DNA of 64,000 nucleotides. It comes from PFJX01 sp040757575 (lineage in GTDB: Bacteria > Pseudomonadota > Gammaproteobacteria > Burkholderiales > Thiobacillaceae). The notes beneath the pieces were generated by a model. It did no database searches, was not told the origin of the DNA, and was given only the letters and a program-made list of their open reading frames with translations. The stretch lies in NCBI GenBank assembly GCA_040757575.1, contig JBFLXA010000010.1, positions 1-64,000 on the forward strand. The letters run 5' to 3'. This document shows positions 57,731 through 64,000 of the stretch, one piece after another (position 1 is the stretch's first letter; every line of letters begins with the position of its first letter). Made by a program: the position numbers and the translations under genes.

Positions 57731-58543
57731 CTTGCGCCGCCGCAGGGCCAGCATGCCCAGCAGACCCAAGGGTATCAGGGCCAGGGTGGCGGGTTCAGGG
57801 ACGGCAGCGCCACCGGGGGGGTCCACGATGATGCTGTCGTTGGCGCAGTTCTGGGTCCAGTGGATGTTGAAGGGGTCGCCATCCCAGCCGGCGGTATCCA
57901 GTAGATCCAGATTGAGGCTGATTTCATAGAAATAATGCCTATGGCCGCTCCACTGGCCGTAGCCGGTGGCACCTGTGGTGGTGTAGGCCAGGGTCGCCAT
58001 GCCCAGCAGATCTCCATCCAGCAGATGGGTGGGATGCAAAGGGTCAGGATTGCCGGGGTTGTGATTGCCGTTCGCGTCCCAGAGGCCAAGGGCCCACTGG
58101 ACGTTGTTGTAGACCCCGCCTTCAACGCCAAAGGTTTCCTTGCCGTTGAGGGTCATGTGCTGGAAATTGATGCCCACCTCGTAGCTGCCATCCTTGCCGA
58201 AATCGATGGCAAAGTCCCCGGCGCCGTAGCTGTTGGCAGAAGGATTGTGGATGGTATTGGGATTGTGGCCTGTGGCCAGGGCAATGTAGAGAGTGTTTCC
58301 GAGGACCTTGGCATAGAGGGCTTCCGCATCGTAGGCCTGTCCACCGTAACCGGGGTCCAGCTTTGCGGTGTTTTGGTCTTCGATGGTGTGCTCGATACCG
58401 GCAGTGGGTATCCAGCCCGCAGCGCCTGTGCCCTGGGTGACGCCCCAGTCGGACAGGTTGCCGTCGATGACGATGGCCTGGGCCTGGCTGACGAGCAGCA
58501 AAGGACTCATGCACAGGGAGGCGATTAGAAGTTTTTTATTCAC
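57722..58543 (-). CDS. PEP-CTERM exported protein with CBM9-like domain
   Basis: A secreted 273-residue protein. After a signal peptide (LLIASLCMSPLLLVSQAQA) comes VIDGNLSDWGV, the hallmark of a CBM9/DOMON-like beta-sandwich, and then NSYGAGDFAIDFGKDG. It ends in the sorting signal VPEPATLALIPLGLLGML followed by LRRRKSA (PEP, helix, Arg cluster), so an exosortase/EpsH system processes it outside the cell, usually with exopolysaccharide. The GTG at 58543 is chosen because GGAGA lies before it. Its ligand is unknown; CBM9-like domains often bind sugars. Confidence 0.88.
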   Translation of the reverse strand: MNKKLLIASLCMSPLLLVSQAQAIVIDGNLSDWGVTQGTGAAGWIPTAGIEHTIEDQNTAKLDPGYGGQAYDAEALYAKVLGNTLYIALATGHNPNTIHNPSANSYGAGDFAIDFGKDGSYEVGINFQHMTLNGKETFGVEGGVYNNVQWALGLWDANGNHNPGNPDPLHPTHLLDGDLLGMATLAYTTTGATGYGQWSGHRHYFYEISLNLDLLDTAGWDGDPFNIHWTQNCANDSIIVDPPGGAAVPEPATLALIPLGLLGMLALRRRKSA

Positions 58544-58724
58544 GGGAATCTCCAAACGTTTTGGAATCCCTCGTGCATGGATCGTGCCCGCTTTAAATAT
58601 TTATATATATCAATGAGTTATTATTTCTTTGCCAAGAGGTTCTTGCTGCCGAGTATCGGAATGCCTGACAAGAGTGTCGAAACTCCGGCAACTCGGTGAG
58701 TCCTGAATACCAGAGCCGGAAATA

Positions 58725-58752
58725 AAAAAGCCGGCCCGAAGGCCGGCTTTTT
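58725..58752 (-). terminator. Bidirectional terminator after the repeat lipoprotein
   Basis: A-run, GCCGGCC / GGCCGGC stem with CGAA loop, then T-run on either strand. It lies 14 bases past the stop of the lipoprotein at 58767. Confidence 0.85.
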
Positions 58753-58766
58753 CATGCGTTGGCTGA

Positions 58767-59012
58767 TTAATTGCCAGCGGCGGGAGCAGCGGGAGCAGCA
58801 GCGTCAGCGGGAGCAGCAGCATCAGCAGGAGCGGCAGCAGCGTCAGCGGGAGCAGCAGCATCAGCGGGAGCAGCAGCAGCGTCAGCGGGGGCAGCAGGAG
58901 CGGGAGCTTCCATGGCGGGAGCAGCAGCTTCGGGAGCGGGAGCTTCTTCTTGCTTGCCGCAAGCAGACAGACCGATGGCCAGCAGGGCAGCGAACAGCAC
59001 GGAGTATTTCAT
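58767..59012 (-). CDS. Ala/Pro-rich repeat lipoprotein
   Basis: An 81-residue lipoprotein. The leader MKYSVLFAALLAIGLSAC has a lipobox with the lipidated Cys at about residue 18. The mature part, EEAPAPEAAAPAMEAPAP followed by repeated PADAAA units, is a low-complexity, probably disordered chain that may act as a spacer or glycosylated stalk. The repeat is nearly perfect in DNA, so its length may vary between strains. A 12-base palindrome (TTGATCGATCAA) lies about 27 bases upstream of the start. A strong terminator follows. Confidence 0.8.
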   Translation of the reverse strand: MKYSVLFAALLAIGLSACGKQEEAPAPEAAAPAMEAPAPAAPADAAAAPADAAAPADAAAAPADAAAPADAAAPAAPAAGN

Positions 59013-59083
59013 TTGGGTATTCCCTTAAGACGATAAAGTTGATCGATCAAAATCTATCGACCAGCAAAGCCAGCCGATCGACG

Positions 59084-59119
59084 CGAAAAATTCTAGCAAA
59101 TGCTTGTTTTTTTGCTAGA
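59084..59119 (-). terminator. Terminator downstream of the RoxA-like gene
   Basis: On the minus strand, TCTAGCAAA (59119-59111) pairs with TTTGCTAGA (59100-59092) and is followed by ATTTTT. It lies about 60 bases past the stop at 59180. Confidence 0.65.
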
Positions 59120-59179
59120 GGTTGTCCCATCGGCATGGACTTTTTTTTTTGGTTTTTGTTTGTGATAAACGGTTTTGTA

Positions 59180-60340
59180 TCAAATAATTAAGTAGCCGCT
59201 ACGGTACCAGTCGTAAAAGGTGTCCAGCCAGTTGTCCGGGTAGTGGCCTGCAGGCAGACAGCGGTGATCAGCCATCTGGCGGCCAAGGTGGGGCATTTCC
59301 TTGGGCACGCGAACGGATTCGCCGTTCAGATAATACCGGCTGGAACGAAACAGCAACTGGCTGCGGGGATCAAGTCGCAGCCCTTTTTTGAGGATCCGTG
59401 CAGCAAAAGCCTTGCGCGACAAGGCTTTCTCGGGCGGGTCGAAAAAGACATGGGCCTTGGGTTCGCTCAGGTAGCGTCCCAGGAAGTCTTCTATGGTTCT
59501 ATCGTCCCAGGCGCATTCCCGGATGGCTTCTACCGCCCATTCCAGCATGCTAGCGGGCAGCTCGCCGGCATGGCGCGGGCGTTTGAGGCCCGGGTCTGAG
59601 TATATGCCCGGCATTTGGACCTGATCCTGCATGTAGGCGAAAAACTGGCTCACCACCTCTTCCCGCTTCGGGGCGCGGAAGCCTACAGACCAGGTCATGC
59701 AGGTGTCCAGGGCCACGCCGTTGTGGGCATACTTGGGTGGCAGGTAGAGCATGTCCCCGGGTTCCAGTTCCCAGGACTGGGTGGCCTGGAAATTCTCCAG
59801 GATGCGCAGGGGGACACCTTCCATCAGCCGCAGATCCGGCTGATCGCTGATTTCCCAGCGTCGCCGCCCAAGTCCCTGGATCAGGAACACATCGTAGGAA
59901 TCGAAATGGGGTCCCACGCCGCCACCGGCCGGTGCCAGGCTGACCATGAGGTCGTCCAGGCGGGCCCGGGGCACGAAATCAAAGGCATTGAGAAGTTCGT
60001 CGCCCTCCGTGAGGAAGTGATTGACCCCGGATACCAACAGGCTCCAGTTCCTGGCCGGCAAGGCATCCAGCGCAGACGACTCGAAAGGCCCATGGCGCAA
60101 GTGCCAGCGTCCCCGCTTGAATTGCACCAGGCGGCTTTCCGCATCTTCGTAGCCGGCCAGCTGGCGCAGGCTTTCCGGGGTCAGCCAGCGGCCGAAGCCC
60201 GGCAGGGCCTGGCGTATGAGCAGGGGTTTTTTCTGCCAGTATTCCGCCAGGAAGCGGTCGGGGCTCAGTCCTCCCAAAAATTGTTTGAGGGAGAAGTCCG
60301 CCATGGAAAAGCGGGGGGTATGGGAGGGGGCTTTGCTCAT
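59180..60340 (-). CDS. JmjC-type ribosomal protein oxygenase (RoxA/YcfD-like)
   Basis: A 2-oxoglutarate/Fe(II) cupin hydroxylase; YcfD (RoxA) hydroxylates an arginine of ribosomal protein L16. About 386 residues. The JmjC metal motif is in GVGPHFDSYDVFLIQGLGRRRW (His and Asp) with the second His in PPKYAHNGVAL, and a C-terminal helical domain follows. Start ATG 60340 (ATG 60304 also possible; neither has a good ribosome site). The long in-frame extension upstream is an antisense shadow of the peroxiredoxin gene. It is divergent from that gene. Confidence 0.9.
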   Translation of the reverse strand: MSKAPSHTPRFSMADFSLKQFLGGLSPDRFLAEYWQKKPLLIRQALPGFGRWLTPESLRQLAGYEDAESRLVQFKRGRWHLRHGPFESSALDALPARNWSLLVSGVNHFLTEGDELLNAFDFVPRARLDDLMVSLAPAGGGVGPHFDSYDVFLIQGLGRRRWEISDQPDLRLMEGVPLRILENFQATQSWELEPGDMLYLPPKYAHNGVALDTCMTWSVGFRAPKREEVVSQFFAYMQDQVQMPGIYSDPGLKRPRHAGELPASMLEWAVEAIRECAWDDRTIEDFLGRYLSEPKAHVFFDPPEKALSRKAFAARILKKGLRLDPRSQLLFRSSRYYLNGESVRVPKEMPHLGRQMADHRCLPAGHYPDNWLDTFYDWYRSGYLII

Positions 60341-60373
60341 ATAATGCCGCGGCCTGTGAGATGAGGAGTTGAG

Positions 60374-60862
60374 ATGCAGAACGAAGGCGCCATCAAGGCG
60401 GGTGACCGCGCGCCGGATTTTGAACTGCCGGATGCGGACATGAACATCGTGCGCTTGGCCGACTACTGCCAGGGCGACCAGCCAAGCCACGTGGTCCTGT
60501 ATTTCTACGTGCGGGATGATACGCCGGGCTGTACCGCGGAAGCGATCGAGTTTAGCGACCTGGAGGTGGACTTTGCCCGCCTGGACACGGTGGTATTCGG
60601 TGTTTCCCGGGACGATTGCATTCGCCATGGTGTTTTCCGGGACAAGCACGGTATCAGCGTGCGCCTGCTGGCAGACAAGGACGGCATTGCCTGCCGGGCC
60701 TACGGGGTGCTGGCCAACCGGGAAGTGGATGGCGTCATGCGGGAAGGGGTGATCCGTTCCACGTTCGTCATCGACAAGCAGGGGGTGGTGCGCCACGCCC
60801 TTTACGGCGTGAACGCCAAAGGCCATGCGGCCGAAATCCTGCAACTTGTACGGGAGCTGTGA
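60374..60862 (+). CDS. Bcp-type peroxiredoxin
   Basis: A 162-residue thiol peroxidase of the Bcp/PrxQ type. APDFELPDADMNIVRL precedes the peroxidatic Cys in YVRDDTPGCTAEAIEF (about residue 53), and RSTFVIDKQGVVRHAL is the usual C-terminal strand. No resolving Cys five residues after the first is seen (EAIEF instead), so resolution may use another cysteine (D-D-C at about 82) or an external thiol. It is two bases upstream of the SlyD-like gene. Confidence 0.9.
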   Translation: MQNEGAIKAGDRAPDFELPDADMNIVRLADYCQGDQPSHVVLYFYVRDDTPGCTAEAIEFSDLEVDFARLDTVVFGVSRDDCIRHGVFRDKHGISVRLLADKDGIACRAYGVLANREVDGVMREGVIRSTFVIDKQGVVRHALYGVNAKGHAAEILQLVREL

Positions 60863-60863
60863 C

Positions 60864-61349
60864 ATGCAGATCGCCAAAGACACCGTGGTCACCCTGACCT
60901 ATCAACTCACTTCAATGGCGGGTGAGTTGCTTGAGGAAGCCTCAACCGATACGCCGGCCGCCTACCTCCACGGCGGCTATGACGGTATTTTCCCTAAGGT
61001 GGAAGAAGCCCTGGAGGGCCAGTCAACCGGCGCGACCCTGGATCTGGTACTGGAGCCCGATGACGCCTTTGGAGAATACGATGCCGAACTGGTGCGGGTG
61101 GAGCCGGCCCATCTGTTCCCGGAAAACGTGGCAATAGGCATGCAACTGGAAGGCGCCAGCGAAGACGGCCACCACCACATGGTCTATACCGTCACGGACA
61201 TCGCCGACGGCAAGGTTGTGGTGGACGGCAACCATCCCTTGGCAGGCCAGTCCCTGCGCCTGCGCTGCAAGGTGGAATCCGTGCGCGAGGCGCTGCCCGA
61301 GGAAGTGGCCCACGGTCACGTGCACGGGCCCCATGGCCATCACCATTGA
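60864..61349 (+). CDS. SlyD-like FKBP peptidyl-prolyl isomerase
   Basis: A 161-residue FKBP-type proline isomerase. The layout is FKBP core (MQIAKDTVVTLTYQLTSMAGELLE...), inserted flap (IF-like domain, DDAFGEYDAELV...) and a His-rich tail (HGHVHGPHGHHH) that can bind nickel. SlyD helps nickel delivery to hydrogenases in E. coli, a link to the hyp operon here. The ATG at 60864 follows GGGAG and is one base after the peroxiredoxin stop. Confidence 0.92.
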   Translation: MQIAKDTVVTLTYQLTSMAGELLEEASTDTPAAYLHGGYDGIFPKVEEALEGQSTGATLDLVLEPDDAFGEYDAELVRVEPAHLFPENVAIGMQLEGASEDGHHHMVYTVTDIADGKVVVDGNHPLAGQSLRLRCKVESVREALPEEVAHGHVHGPHGHHH

Positions 61350-61389
61350 GACCGTTTCTATCTGCCGTTCACATCGAGGCCCATTGCCC

Positions 61390-62355
61390 ATGAAAGTGAC
61401 CTTTCTAGACTTCGAGCAGCCCATCGCCGAGCTTGAGGCCAAGATCGAGGAGTTGTCCGAGGTACAGGGCGACCCCGGCCTGGACATTTCCGAGGAAATC
61501 GAGCGTTTGCGCAAGAAGAGCGCGACCCTCACCAAACAGATCTACGGCAAGCTTAACGCCTGGCAGATATCCCAGGTCGCCCGCCACCCCCAGCGCCCCT
61601 ACACCCTGGATTACATTCAGAGCCTGTTTACCGAGTTCGAGGAACTGCACGGTGACCGGGCGTTTGCCGACGACCCGGCCATCGTCTGCGGGGTGGCCCG
61701 TTTAGCCGGCGAGCCCGTGATGGTCATGGGGCACCAGAAGGGACGGGACGTGAAAGAGCGCCAGTACCGCAACTTCGGCATGCCCCGGCCCGAGGGCTAC
61801 CGTAAGGCCCTGCGCATGATGCACATGGCGGAAAAATTCCGCATGCCGGTGTTGACCTTCATCGACACCCCCGGGGCCTATCCGGGCATCGGCGCCGAGG
61901 AACGGGGTCAGAGCGAGGCCATCGCCCGTAACCTCTACGCCATGTCCGAACTGAAGACTCCGATCATCTGCACCGTCATCGGCGAGGGTGGCTCCGGCGG
62001 TGCACTGGCTATCGGCGTGGGCGACCGGATCCTCATGCTCCAGTACGCCACCTACTCGGTCATTTCTCCTGAAGGTTGTGCGTCTATCCTCTGGAAAAGC
62101 GCCGACAAGGCATCCCTGGCAGCAGAAACCCTGGGCATCACGGCCGCCCGTCTGAAAACCCTGGGCCTGGTGGATCAGGTGGTGAGCGAGCCCGTCGGCG
62201 GTGCTCACCGGGAACCCGAGGCCATGATGGATAACCTGCGGGCCGCCCTTTCCGACGCCTTGCATGAAGTCCGCGACCGGCCCCTCAATGCCCTGCTAAA
62301 CGACCGCTACGCCCGTCTCATGGGCTATGGCAAGTTCAAGGAAGGGCGGGCCTGA
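61390..62355 (+). CDS. accA: Acetyl-CoA carboxylase carboxyltransferase alpha subunit
   Basis: The alpha half of the carboxyltransferase that makes malonyl-CoA for fatty acid synthesis. The 321-residue protein begins MKVTFLDFEQPIAELEAKIEEL, with the crotonase-fold segments LNAWQISQVARHPQRP, GVARLAGEPVMVMGHQKGRD, TPGAYPGIGAEERGQSEAIA and IGEGGSGGALAIGVGD. A longer in-frame start at 61216 lies within the SlyD-like gene. It overlaps tilS by 29 bases. Confidence 0.96.
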   Translation: MKVTFLDFEQPIAELEAKIEELSEVQGDPGLDISEEIERLRKKSATLTKQIYGKLNAWQISQVARHPQRPYTLDYIQSLFTEFEELHGDRAFADDPAIVCGVARLAGEPVMVMGHQKGRDVKERQYRNFGMPRPEGYRKALRMMHMAEKFRMPVLTFIDTPGAYPGIGAEERGQSEAIARNLYAMSELKTPIICTVIGEGGSGGALAIGVGDRILMLQYATYSVISPEGCASILWKSADKASLAAETLGITAARLKTLGLVDQVVSEPVGGAHREPEAMMDNLRAALSDALHEVRDRPLNALLNDRYARLMGYGKFKEGRA

Positions 62356-63679
62356 TCCAGGCGGCCTGAGCGCCGCCTGCCTTGCCAGGCACCTGCCGCC
62401 GGATGCCCGCCTGGCGGTGGCCTATTCCGGTGGCCTGGATTCCACTGTGCTGCTTCATGCCTTGGCGGCGCTGGCTCGGGAAGGTCGGGGTTTCCGCCTG
62501 TCCGCCCTGCATGTTCACCATGGTTTGTCGCCCCGGGCAGATGCCTGGGCTGATCATTGCCAAGCCACCTGCGATGCCCTGGGTGTTCCACTGCGTATCG
62601 AACGGGTGCAGGTAAACCGTGTTGGCGATGGCCTGGAAGCCGCTGCGCGCAAGGCCCGTTACCAGGTCTTTGCCAGGGTGGGCGTGGACGCGGTCGCCCT
62701 GGCCCATCATCAGGATGACCAAGCGGAAACTGTCTTGCTGCAACTGGAGCGAGGGGGCACCCTGCGGGGCATGGCAGCCATGCCGGAAGCCCGGGAACTG
62801 GTGCCGGGCGTGCTGCTCCTGCGCCCCCTCCTGGCCCTCGACAGGGCACATTTGCTGGCTTATGCGAAAAGCCGGGGCCTGGCCTGGGTGGAAGACGAGA
62901 GCAATCAGGACCAGGGGCTGACTCGCAACCTGCTGCGGCATACGCTCATGCCCAGCCTGGAACAAGCTCTGCCAGGGCTGACCCGGGGACTGGCTCGGGC
63001 GGCAGGGCAGTTTGCCGAGGCCGCCGGCCTGCTGGATTGCCTGGCTCGGGACGATGCCCGAGAGGTGATCCTGGATGGACGTCTCTCTCTTGCCCGCTGG
63101 CGAGCCTTGAGTGAACCCCGGGCCCGAAATCTGCTGCGCTGGTGCATCGAACAGGCTGGCGGGCGACTGCGACTGGGCGCCTTGACGGAGGCCGACCGCC
63201 AATTGCGCGAGGCGGCCTCCCATACCGGTGTGCGCACGGATTTCGGCTCCGTTAGTCTGGTGCGGGGGGGGGGGTGGGTGGAGCTGGTACCCCGGCATGT
63301 CTTGGCGCCACCGCCGGTCCTGGACTTGTCCTGGCAGGGGGAATCCCGGCTTGATCTGGGACCGGCTGGGTCTCTGCATTTCCGGCCGGAGTCAGGCACG
63401 GGACCTGATAGGGGGCCGAGGGTGGCCCTGGATGGCGGCCCGGTCCGGGTGCGTCACCGGCGGGGTGGGGACCGGGTGGGGATAAGTAGCGCCAGGCTGC
63501 GTCGGCCCCTGAAGGATGTACTCCGGGAGAGGGCTGTTCCCGCCTGGCAGCGTCCCTGGCTGCCGGTTCTGGAAGTGGAGGGACGGATCGCCTGGGTGGG
63601 GGGGGTGGGCCCCACGGCCGAGGGCCTGGCTCTCCCAGGAGCACCCGGCTGGGTCATTTCTTGGGCGCCGCCGTGGTGA
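62327..63679 (+). CDS. tilS: tRNA(Ile)-lysidine synthase
   Basis: Converts C34 of tRNA-Ile(CAU) to lysidine so that it reads AUA. The ATP-PPi motif AVAYSGGLDSTVLLHAL lies near residue 30, with HVHHGLSPRADAW and AHHQDDQAETVLLQL following, and the C-terminal TilS substrate-binding domain (about 300-440, including RRGGDRVGISS). The ATG at 62327 overlaps the end of accA and no better start is seen. The 450-residue length is normal. Convergent with the SPOR gene, overlapping by 26 bases. Confidence 0.92.
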   Translation: MASSRKGGPDPGGLSAACLARHLPPDARLAVAYSGGLDSTVLLHALAALAREGRGFRLSALHVHHGLSPRADAWADHCQATCDALGVPLRIERVQVNRVGDGLEAAARKARYQVFARVGVDAVALAHHQDDQAETVLLQLERGGTLRGMAAMPEARELVPGVLLLRPLLALDRAHLLAYAKSRGLAWVEDESNQDQGLTRNLLRHTLMPSLEQALPGLTRGLARAAGQFAEAAGLLDCLARDDAREVILDGRLSLARWRALSEPRARNLLRWCIEQAGGRLRLGALTEADRQLREAASHTGVRTDFGSVSLVRGGGWVELVPRHVLAPPPVLDLSWQGESRLDLGPAGSLHFRPESGTGPDRGPRVALDGGPVRVRHRRGGDRVGISSARLRRPLKDVLRERAVPAWQRPWLPVLEVEGRIAWVGGVGPTAEGLALPGAPGWVISWAPPW

Positions 63680-64000
63680 TCAGGCCATCCAGACCCAGGC
63701 GCTTCATTTCCTCGCGGGCCTTGTCGGCCTCCTGACGGTTCAGGAAGGGGCCCACGTAGACTCGGGTTTCCATGCGGGCGCTGATGCCCTGCTTACGCAG
63801 TCTCTGTACCAGCTCTTCTGCCCGGGCCGGTTCGCTGAAAACGCCCATCTGCACCACAAGGTTGCCTGATCCCGGCGGAGGAAACCGGGGCGGGACTGGA
63901 GGCAGGCCCGGTGCTGGGGTGGCGGTCGCTGGCAGAGCGGAGACCACATCCGGACGGGGGGATGCGGCCGGACGGGGCGGCACCGTTGGCGTGTTGGTTA
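63654..64000 (-). CDS. SPOR-domain protein, partial (5' end outside window)
   Basis: The frame stays open through the right edge, so the N-terminus is missing; the GTG at 63983 is not the real start. What is visible is a Pro/Ala-rich linker followed by a SPOR domain (about 70 residues: NLVVQMGVFSEPARAEELVQRLRKQGISARMETRVYVGPFLNRQEADKAREEMKRLG). SPOR domains bind denuded peptidoglycan at the septum, so this is probably an inner-membrane cell-division protein with its anchor outside the window. Confidence 0.85.
   Translation of the reverse strand, partial: TNTPTVPPRPAASPRPDVVSALPATATPAPGLPPVPPRFPPPGSGNLVVQMGVFSEPARAEELVQRLRKQGISARMETRVYVGPFLNRQEADKAREEMKRLGLDGLITTAAPKK

Noticed and set aside
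60341..60892. N-terminal extension of the RoxA-like gene
   Set aside because: The added residues are encoded opposite the peroxiredoxin gene and show no domain; a start at 60340 or 60304 fits the family.

Overview
The window is GC-rich, tightly packed bacterial DNA whose gene set (SoxZ, alpha2/beta2 glycyl-tRNA synthetase, adjacent Aat and Bpt transferases, a PEP-CTERM protein, hydrogenase maturation genes, many c-di-GMP and hybrid kinase proteins) points to a betaproteobacterium, probably a metabolically flexible Rhodocyclales/Nitrosomonadales-type organism able to use reduced sulfur and hydrogen. This placement is an inference from gene content; no rRNA or tRNA gene is visible.

Layout. 1-3.3 kb: end of a sox locus (soxZ), a metallo-beta-lactamase-fold hydrolase, a cytochrome c / cytochrome b561 / diheme cytochrome c cluster, and two small minus-strand genes. 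3.6-12.7 kb: a PAS-LuxR regulator, a Crp/Fnr regulator overlapping cca, an NDUFA9-like epimerase, soluble lytic transglycosylase, two small exported proteins, an OmpR/EnvZ-like pair and a 51-residue ORF. 12.9-23.6 kb: a mostly plus-strand housekeeping run (glyQS, diguanylate cyclase, gmhB, plsC, YgjP-like metalloprotein, gloA, aat, bpt, a repeat-built hypothetical protein, PilZ protein, thyA). 23.7-35.2 kb: a minus-strand block with a hemerythrin-hybrid kinase and a hydrogenase maturation operon (hupK-like, hypA, hypB, hypF, hypC, hypD, hypE, ROK kinase), interrupted between hypC and hypD by about 1.4 kb of lower-GC DNA that looks like it carries an integron-type gene cassette. 35.4-45.4 kb: SH3 protein, typA and two very large hybrid sensor kinases, the second broken by an amber codon. 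45.4-53.0 kb (minus): multicopper oxidase, TolC-like protein, Cache-type sensor protein, GGDEF-EAL-CZB protein and its PhnD-like binding-protein partner. 53.2-55.3 kb: two Hsp20 chaperones divergent from a DegS-like protease, sharing a sigma32-like promoter region. 55.4-64 kb: mtfA, thioredoxin, aminotransferase, PEP-CTERM protein, repeat lipoprotein, RoxA-like oxygenase, peroxiredoxin, SlyD-like isomerase, accA, tilS and a partial SPOR-domain gene.

Functional themes are redox/oxygen sensing (two hemerythrin-fused kinases, a Crp/Fnr regulator, an Fnr-like box, hydrogenase maturation), c-di-GMP signalling (two GGDEF proteins, one PilZ protein) and protein quality control. The most unusual points are the cassette-like insertion that splits the hyp operon, a palindromic repeat element translated in frame inside HypF, the single-base nonsense mutation in a hybrid kinase, and a patch of atypical composition inside glyS. 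I did not find a clearly undescribed multi-gene system; the cassette-like island is the best candidate for follow-up.
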